Shown: positions 49,967-57,929 of the stretch, piece after piece | Layout of the letters: every line of letters begins with the position of its first letter | How positions within the stretch are numbered: position 1 is the stretch's first letter | Assembly (NCBI RefSeq): GCF_003148685.1 | Contig: NZ_QGGR01000006.1 | Coordinates: 186,001-250,000, forward strand | Direction of reading: 5' to 3' | DNA: 64,000 nt | Source of the DNA: Actinoplanes xinjiangensis | GTDB lineage: Bacteria > Actinomycetota > Actinomycetes > Mycobacteriales > Micromonosporaceae | Notes under the pieces: generated by a model | The model's input: only the letters and a program-made list of their open reading frames with translations | Told to the model about the DNA's origin: nothing | Databases searched by the model: none | Made by a program: the position numbers and the translations under genes

Positions 49967-50166
49967 CTGAGGTGCGCCGGAGGTCGCGGCAGGGTCGCTG
50001 CCTCGTCGGGGGTCGCGGGGCCGCCGGCCGGATGGTCGGGGTGGGCGAGCAGCCACTCCCACATCGCGACCGGCTCGCCGGCCTCGGCCTGCGCACCGCA
50101 GTGGCAGCGGCCGCGCAGCCGGTCGTCGCCGGGCAGCCAGGTGACCTGCAACAACTGGCCGCTCAC
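49963..50166 (-). CDS. Small conserved-type protein between oxygenase and reductase
   Basis: This 67-residue frame has its GTG overlapping the oxygenase stop (GTGA) and its TGA overlapping the reductase ATG (ATGA). It is therefore locked into the operon. The sequence holds RCHCGAQ and one aromatic-rich helix (AMWEWLLAHPDHP). The C-x-C pair could bind metal. No known function is recognised; it may assist assembly or electron transfer. Confidence 0.7.
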   Translation of the reverse strand: MSGQLLQVTWLPGDDRLRGRCHCGAQAEAGEPVAMWEWLLAHPDHPAGGPATPDEAATLPRPPAHLR

Positions 50167-51197
50167 CGGTCGCGCATCCGGGCGATCATGCGGCGCGCGG
50201 CCAGGCCGCCGGTGTCGATGTTGATCGACAGTTCCTGGTATCCGTCCGGCTCGCCGGCGATCACCTTCTCCAGGGTGTCGAGCGCGGCGACGTCCTGGAG
50301 CACGACGGTGCGGTTGCTCTTGGCGAGATAGTCGCTGACGTCCTCGTCGTCGAGGGCGAAGTCGCGGGCCACCGCCCAGAAGTCGTGGGTGGAACCCTCG
50401 GTCTCCGGCGTGATCGCGTAGACCACCTCGACGTGGAACGCGTCCGGGTCGCTGCCGTCCTCGTTCGGCAGCACCCCGGCCGGCGCGATCCGGCTGTGCA
50501 GCAGGTAGAGGCACGGTGGCGTGTACTCGATGTCCTGCCAGCGGGTGATCCGCCCGGTGATGCCGGTCGAGTTGGCGTAGAACGGCGGGCAGGCGGCGTC
50601 GGCCATGTGCCGCGAGACGTAGACGATGCCGGCCTCCTCGTCGACCTCGGTGGTGATCGGCGTCTCGGCGACCTCGGGCGTACCGATGTAGCCGCCGTGC
50701 AGGTACGTCTCGTGCGACAGGTCCAGCAGGTTGTCGACCAGCAGACTCGCCCGGGCGGCGAGCGGTTCCATGCCGGAGACGACGGTCCAGCCCGGCAGGT
50801 CCAGCCACGGCGCCCGCGGGATGCGGGTCGTCGCGGCCAGCGCCGGATCGCCGATGAACACCCAGACGAACGAGTCCTGCTCGACGACCGGGTAGCTGCG
50901 CAGCCGCGCGGTCCGCGGCACCCGGGACTGCCCGGGGACCGCGACGCACACGCCGTCGGCGCCGTAGGTGAACCCGTGATAACCGCAGACCACGGTGTCG
51001 CCGACCAGATGGCTGGGCTTCTCCGACAGCGGGAAACGGCGATGCACGCACCGGTCCGACATGGCGGTCACGGCACCGTCCACGGTGCGCCAGAACAGGA
51101 TCGATTCACCGCAGACGGTACGTGTGAAGAGTTCCCTGGTCACTTCGCGTGTGTAGGCCGCCACATACCACTGGTCCGGAACGAATGCCGTCGTCAT
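50163..51197 (-). CDS. Rieske non-heme iron oxygenase (vanillate demethylase VanA-like)
   Basis: This 344-residue oxygenase subunit has Rieske ligands Cys-x-His in CVHRRFPL and Cys-x2-His in CGYHGF. The mononuclear iron motif is DLSHETYLH. Size and layout match O-demethylating oxygenases of the vanillate/dicamba group, acting on methoxylated aromatics such as lignin fragments. The exact substrate is not known. The start is MTTAFVPDQWYVA at 51197. It is divergent from an IclR gene and followed by its reductase. Confidence 0.88.
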   Translation of the reverse strand: MTTAFVPDQWYVAAYTREVTRELFTRTVCGESILFWRTVDGAVTAMSDRCVHRRFPLSEKPSHLVGDTVVCGYHGFTYGADGVCVAVPGQSRVPRTARLRSYPVVEQDSFVWVFIGDPALAATTRIPRAPWLDLPGWTVVSGMEPLAARASLLVDNLLDLSHETYLHGGYIGTPEVAETPITTEVDEEAGIVYVSRHMADAACPPFYANSTGITGRITRWQDIEYTPPCLYLLHSRIAPAGVLPNEDGSDPDAFHVEVVYAITPETEGSTHDFWAVARDFALDDEDVSDYLAKSNRTVVLQDVAALDTLEKVIAGEPDGYQELSINIDTGGLAARRMIARMRDR

Positions 51198-51240
51198 GCC
51201 TCGCAGTTTGTGACCTGGGTCGCAGCGGGTCATCCTGGGT

Positions 51241-51255
51241 TTCCGACATACGGAA
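51241..51255. promoter_or_regulatory. TTCCG-N5-CGGAA inverted repeat before iclR-type gene
   Basis: TTCCGACATACGGAA is symmetric and ends within the Shine-Dalgarno (AAGGAG) of the IclR gene, between it and the divergent oxygenase operon. It could serve as an autoregulatory operator. The assignment is from position and symmetry only. Confidence 0.4.
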
Positions 51256-51265
51256 GGAGCCGCCG

Positions 51266-52060
51266 ATGGCACGGCGTGCGGCGACCGGCCCCGTCCTGGG
51301 GCGTGCCCTGCTGATCCTGGAGGCGTTCGGGCCGCGGCACACCGTTCTCAGCCTTACCGACCTCGCCCGCCGTGCCGGGTTGCCGCTGTCCACCGTCCAC
51401 CGGCTGGCGGGGGAACTGGTGGCGTGGGGGGCCCTGGAACGCGACGCCACCGGCCGGTACAGCGTGGGCCTGCGCCTGTGGGAGGTCGGCTCGCTGGCCC
51501 CGCGCGGTCTCGGGCTTCGCGAACGGGCGCTGCCGTACCTGGAGGACCTGTCGCAGGTGACCCACGAGAACGTGCAGCTGGCGGTACGCGAGGGCGCCGA
51601 AGTGGTGTTCGTCGAACGGATCGCCGGCAGCCGCGCGGTGCCGGTGCACACCCGGGTCGGCGGCCGGTTCGCGCTGTCGGCCACCGGTGTCGGGCTGGTG
51701 CTGCTCGCCCACGCGCCCCGGGACCTGCAGGAGGAGGTGATCGGCTCGTCGATCGAACGGTTCACCCCGTACACCGTCACCGACCCGAAGGCCCTGCGGC
51801 GCATGCTGGCCGACGTGCGGACCAACGGATTCTCGGTCAGCGACCGGCAGGTCACCGAGGACGCCCTGTCGGTGGGCGCCCCGATCCACGACCCGCACGG
51901 GATGGTCGTCGCGGCGTTGTCCCTGGTCGTCCGCTACGGCACGGTCTCGCCGCACGCGCTGTCGCCGCTCGTGCGCTCCAGCGCCCGCGCCATCTCCCGG
52001 TCCCTCGACGCGGCCGGCAGCGACAGCACGAAACACGCGCCGCCGGACCGCCTGCGGTAG
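51266..52060 (+). CDS. IclR-family transcriptional regulator
   Basis: This 264-residue regulator has an N-terminal winged helix (VLSLTDLARRAGLPLSTVHRLAGELVAWGAL) and a C-terminal IclR effector domain (ENVQLAVREGAEVVFVERI, FALSATGVGLVLLAHAP, and SVGAPIHDPHGMVVAALSL). Family members often control aromatic catabolism, which fits control of the divergent Rieske oxygenase operon. The ATG has AAGGAG 7 nt upstream. Confidence 0.9.
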   Translation: MARRAATGPVLGRALLILEAFGPRHTVLSLTDLARRAGLPLSTVHRLAGELVAWGALERDATGRYSVGLRLWEVGSLAPRGLGLRERALPYLEDLSQVTHENVQLAVREGAEVVFVERIAGSRAVPVHTRVGGRFALSATGVGLVLLAHAPRDLQEEVIGSSIERFTPYTVTDPKALRRMLADVRTNGFSVSDRQVTEDALSVGAPIHDPHGMVVAALSLVVRYGTVSPHALSPLVRSSARAISRSLDAAGSDSTKHAPPDRLR

Positions 52061-52272
52061 GCGACCGAGCCGCCGTCGGCCACGATCACCGTCCCCACGC
52101 TGATCATGCAGGGCGCCGACATCTGGGAGCCGATGCCCACCACGATGAACACGCTGGCCGGGTCGCTTCCCGCCGCCCGCCGGGTGATCTGGCCGGGCCA
52201 GTCGCACTTCGCCACGATGGCCGCGCCCGGCTGGTGGCCGACGCGCTGCGGGACTTCTTCAACCGCCCCTGA
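52061..52272 (+). pseudogene. Relic of an alpha/beta-hydrolase C-terminus
   Basis: Directly after the iclR stop codon, in the same frame, come ITVPTLIMQGADIWEP and SLPAARRVIWPGQSHFATMAAPG. The frame then shifts and LVADALRDFFNRP ends at a TGA. This is the C-terminal third of an alpha/beta hydrolase, including the catalytic His region (GQSHFA). No N-terminal two-thirds or nucleophile exists upstream. The gene is thus both truncated and frameshifted. Confidence 0.75.
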
Positions 52273-52325
52273 AATGCCACCCGCGGGATGCTCAGCGACG
52301 GGGCGGCGCGGCCGAACGGTGATCC

Positions 52326-53726
52326 GTGTCGGAACCCGATCGTCCCGTCTCCCCGCACCCGGGAATCGATGTCCCCGGTGATGCGCCCACCCACCGGCTG
52401 ATCGCCGCCGTCATCGCGGTCCTCGGGGTGAGCATGCTGCTCACGCTGGTGCTGTCGGTGTGGGAATGGGAGGACGTCCTCGTCGACGGCGAGGCCGCCG
52501 AGATCGACGAATGGCTGTCCGTCGTCGCGGTCTGCTCACTACCGATGATCACCGCCGTCCTGGTGCGGTTGCTCGCCCTGCACCGGCGCATGCGTACCAC
52601 CGCCCGGGCCGCGGTGCAGGCCTTCGAGAGCACCGTCCGGACCGTGACCGGATGGGTCTGGCGTACCGACGGCGACCTGCGCGTGACCTATGCCAGCGAC
52701 GGTGTCACCACGTTGCTGGGCCTCGAGGCGCACCGGGTCGTCGGCGGCAGCCTGGACGCGGTGCTCTCCGATCAGGATCCGGCGGGCCCGGACGTACGGG
52801 CACTGGCCGCCTCCGGCACCACGGACTGGCACACGTCCACCCGGCACGCCGACGGCACGGTCCGGCATCTGCGCAGCAACGCCACCCCGCTGCGCGACGG
52901 CCGGGGCCGGGTCGTCGGCTATCACGGGTTCAGCACCGACGTCACCACCGAGGTCGAGGCGACCGCCGGGCAGCGCCGTGAGCAGCAACGGCGCGACGCG
53001 CTCCGGGCCGGGATCGCCGCCGTGCTGCACGACGAGGGCGCCCTGCGGATCGTCCTGCAGCCCATCGTCGACCTGCACACCCGGCAGCCGGTCGGCGCCG
53101 AGGCCCTGTCCCGTTTCGCGGCGGAACCCTATCGGCCGCCGAACGTCTGGTTCGACGAGGCCTGGGCGGCCGGGCTCGGACCCGATCTCGAACTGCACGC
53201 GGTCGCCAAGGCTCTCGCCCGTCTCCCGGAACTTCCCACCCACGCCTACCTGTCGGTCAACGTCGCCCCCGACACGCTCGTCGACCCGCGTTTCCTGGAC
53301 CTGCTCGACGGGCTCGGCGCGGACCTGGCCCGGGTCGTCGTCGAGGTGACCGAACATGCCGTGGTGAGCGATTACGGCGCGCTCACCGAGGTCGCCGACC
53401 GGATCCGTCTGCGCGGTGGGCGCCTGGCCGTCGACGACGCCGGTGCCGGGTACGCGACGATGCAGCACATCCTCCAGTTGCGGCCGGACATCATCAAACT
53501 CGACCGCAGCATCGTGGGAAACGCCGACGAGGATCCGGCCCGCCGCGCGCTGACGGCGGCGATGGCCGCGTTCGCGAGCTCGCTCGGCACCACGGTCGTC
53601 GCCGAGGGTGTGGAGACCGCCGGGGAGATCGACGTGCTGATCGAGGCCGGAGTACGACTCGGTCAGGGTTTCCTCCTCGGCCGCCCGGCGCCCGGGTGGC
53701 CCGCGGTACTGGAGCACAGCCACTGA
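52326..53726 (+). CDS. PAS-EAL domain membrane protein (cyclic-di-GMP phosphodiesterase type)
   Basis: This 466-residue protein has two N-terminal helices (about 25-47 and 62-85), a PAS domain (about 95-215) and an EAL domain (about 235-460). The EAL motif is EALSRF. Metal and substrate motifs are present as NVAP, EVTEHA, and DDAGAG in place of DDFGTG, with KLDRS and EGVE intact. It is therefore probably catalytic, though the altered DDxGxG motif lowers certainty. No GGDEF partner is nearby. Confidence 0.85.
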   Translation: MSEPDRPVSPHPGIDVPGDAPTHRLIAAVIAVLGVSMLLTLVLSVWEWEDVLVDGEAAEIDEWLSVVAVCSLPMITAVLVRLLALHRRMRTTARAAVQAFESTVRTVTGWVWRTDGDLRVTYASDGVTTLLGLEAHRVVGGSLDAVLSDQDPAGPDVRALAASGTTDWHTSTRHADGTVRHLRSNATPLRDGRGRVVGYHGFSTDVTTEVEATAGQRREQQRRDALRAGIAAVLHDEGALRIVLQPIVDLHTRQPVGAEALSRFAAEPYRPPNVWFDEAWAAGLGPDLELHAVAKALARLPELPTHAYLSVNVAPDTLVDPRFLDLLDGLGADLARVVVEVTEHAVVSDYGALTEVADRIRLRGGRLAVDDAGAGYATMQHILQLRPDIIKLDRSIVGNADEDPARRALTAAMAAFASSLGTTVVAEGVETAGEIDVLIEAGVRLGQGFLLGRPAPGWPAVLEHSH

Positions 53727-53816
53727 TCGGTGGCAGTGATTTCCGCATTCGACGTATGTGCCGGCCTGTGAGAGGGAAGTGAGGAGGCGTAGTCACGTGG
53801 CGTAACGAGGAGAATC

Positions 53817-55142
53817 ATGAGCTGGGCGCAGGCGGTTCGCGAGCGGGCCCGTACCACCTTGGCATCGGCGGCCAGCCGGAACGTGCCACCGCCGTTCACG
53901 GTCGGGCCGGAACTGCAGGATGCGGCCACCCCGGTGGTCCTGGTGGACCGGCGGCCGACCACCGACGACGTCCTGCCGTCCGGGGTCCGTACGGCGGGCG
54001 CCTGGGCGTGGCGGTTCATCCTGTTCGTCGTCGCGACGTACCTCTTCCTGCGCGTGGTGTCCCTGCTGAGTGTCGTGATCATCCCGGTGGCCGTGGCGAC
54101 CCTGCTGGCGGCGCTCCTCCAGCCGGCCAGCGCGGCGCTGGTGCGGTGGGGGGTCACCCGGTCGCTGGCGGCCGCGCTGGTGCTGGTCGGCGGCCTGGTC
54201 GTCGTCTTCGGTGGGCTGGGCCTGATCGTGCGCACGTTCATCTCGCAGCTCGACGACCTGTCGGCGCGGGTCACCGAGGGCATCGACGAGGTGCAGACGT
54301 GGCTGTCGCGTGGTCCCCTGCACCTGACCGACGCGCAGTTGAGTCAGTACGTCGATCAGGCCCGCACCGCTCTCTCCGCGAACCAGGGCGCGGTCACCAG
54401 CGGGGCGATCAGCACCGCGACCACGCTGGGCGAGGTGGTGGCCGGATTCTTCCTGGTGCTGTTCACCCTTTTCTTCTTCCTGCGTGACGGCGCCAAGATC
54501 TGGTCGTTCCTCTGCCGGCTGCTGCCGCGTGAGGCCCAGGTGCCGATGGCGCGGGCCGGTCACTACTCGTGGCACACGCTGGTGTCGTACGTGCACGCCA
54601 CGGTGCTGGTGGCGTTCGTCGACGCGGTCGGCATCGGGATCGGCCTGGCGGTGCTGCGGGTCCCGCTGGCCCTGCCGCTGGCGGCCCTGGTGTTCCTCGG
54701 CGCGTTCATCCCGGTGATCGGCGCGACCCTGACCGGCACCGTCGCGGTGCTGGTCGCCCTGGTCGCGAACGGGCCGGTGACCGCCGTGACGGTGCTGATC
54801 ATCGTGATCGCGGTCCAGCAGCTGGAGGGCCACGTACTCCAGCCGCTGATCATGGGCCGGGCGGTGGCGCTGCACCCGCTCGCGGTGATCCTGGCGATCG
54901 CCGGTGGCATCGTGGTGGCCGGCATCGTCGGCGGCCTGATCGCGGTGCCGCTGCTCGCCGTGCTGAACACCGCGATCCGCTATCTGGTCCGGCATCCGTC
55001 GGGCGAACCGACGCCGGACCGCGAACCGCCGGGCACCGAGCCGACCGACGAGGAGCAGGCCGAGCAGCAGGAGCGGGCCGAGGACGCGCAGCGCGCCGCC
55101 GACCCGGCGACCCCGCCGCCGGCCAGCACCTCGGTGTCATGA
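53817..55142 (+). CDS. AI-2E/PerM family transporter
   Basis: This 441-residue membrane protein has about eight helices in the family's 2+1+5 arrangement, a helical loop (about 145-190: FISQLDDLSARVTEGIDEVQTWL) and the conserved region LGAFIPVIGATLTG...QQLEGHVLQPLIMG. A hydrophilic acidic C-terminal tail follows. Substrates of this family include autoinducer-2 and sodium/proton exchange in different members, so none is assigned. GAGGAG precedes the ATG. Confidence 0.85.
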   Translation: MSWAQAVRERARTTLASAASRNVPPPFTVGPELQDAATPVVLVDRRPTTDDVLPSGVRTAGAWAWRFILFVVATYLFLRVVSLLSVVIIPVAVATLLAALLQPASAALVRWGVTRSLAAALVLVGGLVVVFGGLGLIVRTFISQLDDLSARVTEGIDEVQTWLSRGPLHLTDAQLSQYVDQARTALSANQGAVTSGAISTATTLGEVVAGFFLVLFTLFFFLRDGAKIWSFLCRLLPREAQVPMARAGHYSWHTLVSYVHATVLVAFVDAVGIGIGLAVLRVPLALPLAALVFLGAFIPVIGATLTGTVAVLVALVANGPVTAVTVLIIVIAVQQLEGHVLQPLIMGRAVALHPLAVILAIAGGIVVAGIVGGLIAVPLLAVLNTAIRYLVRHPSGEPTPDREPPGTEPTDEEQAEQQERAEDAQRAADPATPPPASTSVS

Positions 55143-55146
55143 CGGC

Positions 55147-55178
55147 GGCGCCCGGCTGGTCATGATCAGCCGGGCGCC
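55147..55178. terminator. Bidirectional hairpin between transporter and tautomerase genes
   Basis: A 12-bp perfect stem, GGCGCCCGGCTG with CAGCCGGGCGCC, with an 8-nt loop fills the 42-bp gap between convergent stops. Confidence 0.7.
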
Positions 55179-55184
55179 CGGGTG

Positions 55185-55571
55185 TCATGAGGCGACGACC
55201 ACCCCGCCGATGCCGGTGCGCCCGGCGACGCCGGCCACCAGCTCGACCGTGACGCCGTCGCGGACGCGTTCGCCGAAGACATCGACGATCGCGTCGGTGA
55301 CCACGGCGATGAGGCGGGCGATGATCTCGTCGGAGTCGGGCCGGCTGAACGCGGCCTCCTTGATGCCGAACGTGACGCTCGGCGCCGGTGCCTGCGCCGG
55401 CGCGCCGCCGATGCCCCACCGGTGGGGCGGCAGCCCGATCAGTTTCACGTCGACGAGTCCGCGAGCCCACTCGCCGTAGACGGTGACGACCGCGTCGGTC
55501 AGCCGACGGATGAGTGTCGTCTCACGGCCGGCCAGGTCGCTCTCCAGCACGTGGACGCTGAGGTGTGGCAT
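55185..55571 (-). CDS. Fused (two-unit) tautomerase-superfamily protein
   Basis: This 128-residue protein starts Met-Pro, leaving the catalytic Pro1 of the 4-oxalocrotonate tautomerase fold. It is built of two similar beta-alpha-beta units: PHLSVHVLE...PPHRWGIGG (1-60) and PSVTFGIKE...RTGIGGVVV (65-126). This is the layout of cis-CaaD- and MIF-like fused tautomerases. GGGGGA precedes the ATG. It is divergent from a marR gene with a palindrome between, so it is probably repressed by it. Confidence 0.82.
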   Translation of the reverse strand: MPHLSVHVLESDLAGRETTLIRRLTDAVVTVYGEWARGLVDVKLIGLPPHRWGIGGAPAQAPAPSVTFGIKEAAFSRPDSDEIIARLIAVVTDAIVDVFGERVRDGVTVELVAGVAGRTGIGGVVVAS

Positions 55572-55602
55572 ACCATCCCCCGTGAACAGGTTTGACAACA
55601 AA

Positions 55603-55624
55603 ATATCTTTGCAAACAAAGGTAT
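55603..55624. promoter_or_regulatory. Probable MarR operator
   Basis: ATATCTTTG and CAAAGGTAT are inverted repeats with one mismatch around CAAA. They lie between the divergent tautomerase and marR genes in an A/T-rich stretch, with TTGACA beside it. Length and symmetry suit a MarR dimer. Confidence 0.6.
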
Positions 55625-55640
55625 TGGGAGGGATGGGTGG

Positions 55641-56078
55641 ATGTCAACGGACGACACGGTCCGGGAACTGCTCCTGGTGATGCCCCGGATGGTCGGCCGG
55701 ATCAAACGGCTGCCGCTACCCGACCAGCTGAAGACGCTCGATCTCGCACCCCGGCACCTGTCCTTGCTGTCCCTGCTCCTGCTCGACGGCCCGCAGACGG
55801 TCTCGGACCTGGCCGAGGTGCTGGGCGTCGCCCCCACCACGGTCAGCCTGATTGTCAGTGACCTCAGCCGCCGGGGCGTCCTGGTGCGCCACGAGGACGA
55901 CGCCGACCGCCGCCGCCGGATCATCGACATCAGCCCGGACAGCCGCGACGCCATCGCCCAATGGCTCTCACCCGGCGCCGAGGCCTGGCGCCGCGCCCTG
56001 GCCCCCCTGACCCCGGCCGAGCAGCGAACCTTCGTCGACACCCTGCTGCGTTACGAGGAGGCCGTCGCCCGGCGCTGA
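55641..56078 (+). CDS. MarR-family transcriptional regulator
   Basis: This 145-residue winged-helix regulator (GPQTVSDLAEVLGVAPTTVSLIVSDLSRRGVLVRHEDDADRRRRIIDIS) has the DxRxR wing as ADRRRR. It is probably the repressor of the divergent tautomerase gene. Its last 111 bp overlap the 3' end of the convergent LysR gene, an unusually long overlap. Confidence 0.9.
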   Translation: MSTDDTVRELLLVMPRMVGRIKRLPLPDQLKTLDLAPRHLSLLSLLLLDGPQTVSDLAEVLGVAPTTVSLIVSDLSRRGVLVRHEDDADRRRRIIDISPDSRDAIAQWLSPGAEAWRRALAPLTPAEQRTFVDTLLRYEEAVARR

Positions 56079-56972
56079 CCCGAGGCTGCGCTGGTCGTGG
56101 GGCAGGGCCAGGCGCAGCAGGGCCTCGGTGGCCGGTCCGGCCGGGGTGGTGGCGGGCAGCGCGACCGCCACCCGCCAGTCCGGGACCGGGCCGGTGACCG
56201 GAGCCGTGTGCAGGCCCTTCGCCTGCGGTTTGCGGGTCACCGGGGCCGGGACCAGCGCCACCCCGAGGTCCTGGTGCACGAAGTCGAGCAGGGTGTGCAC
56301 GTCGTTGACCTCGACGGCGACCCGGCGTTCGGTGTCGGCGCGGGCGAAGGCCAGGTCGTTGACGCGGCGGGCGCCCCAGTCGGCGCTGAAGTCGATGAAC
56401 TCGGCGCCGGCCAGGTCACCGACCGCGACCGTGTCGCTGTCGGCGAGCGCGTGTGCCGGATGGCAGAGCAGCACCATCTTCTCGGCGGCGATCGGCAGCA
56501 GGCGTACGCCGTCGGGCGCCGGACCGGGCAGGGCGACGAAACCGGCCTGCAGCACACCCAGCCGGACCTGCTCGATCAGATGCCCGGAGCCGGCGTAGCG
56601 CAGCCGGACCTCGACACCCGGGTGGGCCCGCCGGAACGAGGCGACCAGCGGGGCCATGTCGATCACGCCGAGGCACTGTTCGGCCCCGATGGTGAGGCTG
56701 CCGCGCAGCAGTCCACGGACGGCGGCGACGGCGTTGCGGGCGGCCGTGGCGCTGGCCAGCGTGCGGTGTGCCTCGGTGAGCAGGGCGCGCCCGGCGTCGG
56801 TCAGCTCGACCCGCCGGGTGTGCCGGGTGAAGAGGTCGGCGTCGAGTTCCCGCTCCAGGGCGCGGATCGAGGCGGACAGCCCGGACTGGGCCACCCGCAT
56901 CCGCTGGGCGGCACGGGTGAAGTGCCGCTCCTCGGCGACCGCCACGAAGTATTCGAGATGCCGCAGTTCCAC
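55968..56972 (-). CDS. LysR-family regulator with C-terminal extension antisense to marR
   Basis: This 334-residue regulator has a typical helix-turn-helix (LEYFVAVAEERHFTRAAQRMRVAQSGLSASIRALERELDADLF) and effector domain. The normal family length ends near LRLALPHDQ (about residue 295). A Gly/Gln-rich tail of about 38 residues follows, encoded on the antisense strand of marR. It is divergent from an aldo-keto reductase gene, the likely target. Confidence 0.88.
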   Translation of the reverse strand: MELRHLEYFVAVAEERHFTRAAQRMRVAQSGLSASIRALERELDADLFTRHTRRVELTDAGRALLTEAHRTLASATAARNAVAAVRGLLRGSLTIGAEQCLGVIDMAPLVASFRRAHPGVEVRLRYAGSGHLIEQVRLGVLQAGFVALPGPAPDGVRLLPIAAEKMVLLCHPAHALADSDTVAVGDLAGAEFIDFSADWGARRVNDLAFARADTERRVAVEVNDVHTLLDFVHQDLGVALVPAPVTRKPQAKGLHTAPVTGPVPDWRVAVALPATTPAGPATEALLRLALPHDQRSLGSAPGDGLLVTQQGVDEGSLLGRGQGGQGAAPGLGAG

Positions 56973-57013
56973 GACCGATCACCTTAGCTGCTCAATCCGA
57001 GCGGTTTCTTCTG

Positions 57014-57041
57014 TTGGACGCGGCGTGGGCGGGCATACAGG
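57014..57041 (+). promoter_or_regulatory. Candidate promoter of the aldo-keto reductase genes
   Basis: TTGGAC (57014-57019) and TACAGG (57036-57041) are 16 nt apart, about 30 bp before the reductase start, in the 100-bp gap shared with the divergent LysR gene. Confidence 0.35.
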
Positions 57042-57072
57042 GTGGAGTCGTACACCATTCTCAGGAGGAACC

Positions 57073-57918
57073 ATGCAGAGCCGTCGCATCGGTGACGTGC
57101 AGGTCAGCGCGATCGGACTCGGTGGCATGCCGATGTCGATCGAGGGCCGGCCGGACGAGGACCGCTCGATCCGTACCATCCACGCCGCCCTGGACGCCGG
57201 CGTGACCCTGATCGACACCGCCGACGCCTACCACATCGGGGCGGACGAGGTCGGCCACAACGAGTCGCTGATCGCCCGGGCGCTCGCCTCCTACGGCGGC
57301 GACACGTCCGGTGTGCTCGTCGCCACCAAGGGCGGTCACCTGCGGCCGGGTGACGGCAGCTGGACCATCGACGGCTCGCCGGACTACCTCAGGCAGGCCT
57401 GCGAGGCGTCGCTGAAGCGGCTCGGTGCCGACGCCATCGGCCTGTATCAGCATCACCGGCCGGACCCGCGGGTGCCGTACGCGGATTCGATCGGCGCGAT
57501 CCGGGACCTGCTGGACGCCGGGAAGATCCGGATGGCCGGCATCTCCAACGCGAACCCGGAGCAGATCCGCCAGGCACAGGAGATCCTGGGTGGGCGGCTG
57601 GTGTCGGTGCAGAATCAGTTCTCGCCGGCGTTCCGGTCGTCCGAGCCGGAGCTGGAGCTGTGCACGGAGCTGGGCATCGCGTTCCTGCCCTGGTCGCCGC
57701 TGGGTGGCATCCGGGCGGCCGGTGAGCTGGGCGGCGCGTTCGCGCAGGTCGCCGAGCGGTACGGGGTGAGCCCGCAGCGGGTGTGCCTGGCCTGGCACCT
57801 GGCGAAGTCGCCGGTGTCGATCCCGATCCCCGGCGCGAGCCGCCCGGAGACGATCACCGACTCGACCGCCGCCGACACGCTGCACCTGACCGCCGACGAC
57901 CTGGCCGAACTCCCGTAA
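57073..57918 (+). CDS. Aldo/keto reductase
   Basis: This 281-residue NADPH-dependent carbonyl reductase has a TIM barrel with catalytic Asp and Tyr in LIDTADAYHIG, Lys in VATKGG, His in LYQHHRPD and the C-terminal cofactor site IPIPGASRPETI. AGGAGG lies 5 nt before the ATG. It is followed 11 bp later by a second, different aldo/keto reductase. The substrate is unknown. Confidence 0.9.
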   Translation: MQSRRIGDVQVSAIGLGGMPMSIEGRPDEDRSIRTIHAALDAGVTLIDTADAYHIGADEVGHNESLIARALASYGGDTSGVLVATKGGHLRPGDGSWTIDGSPDYLRQACEASLKRLGADAIGLYQHHRPDPRVPYADSIGAIRDLLDAGKIRMAGISNANPEQIRQAQEILGGRLVSVQNQFSPAFRSSEPELELCTELGIAFLPWSPLGGIRAAGELGGAFAQVAERYGVSPQRVCLAWHLAKSPVSIPIPGASRPETITDSTAADTLHLTADDLAELP

Positions 57919-57929
57919 AGAGGTACGAC

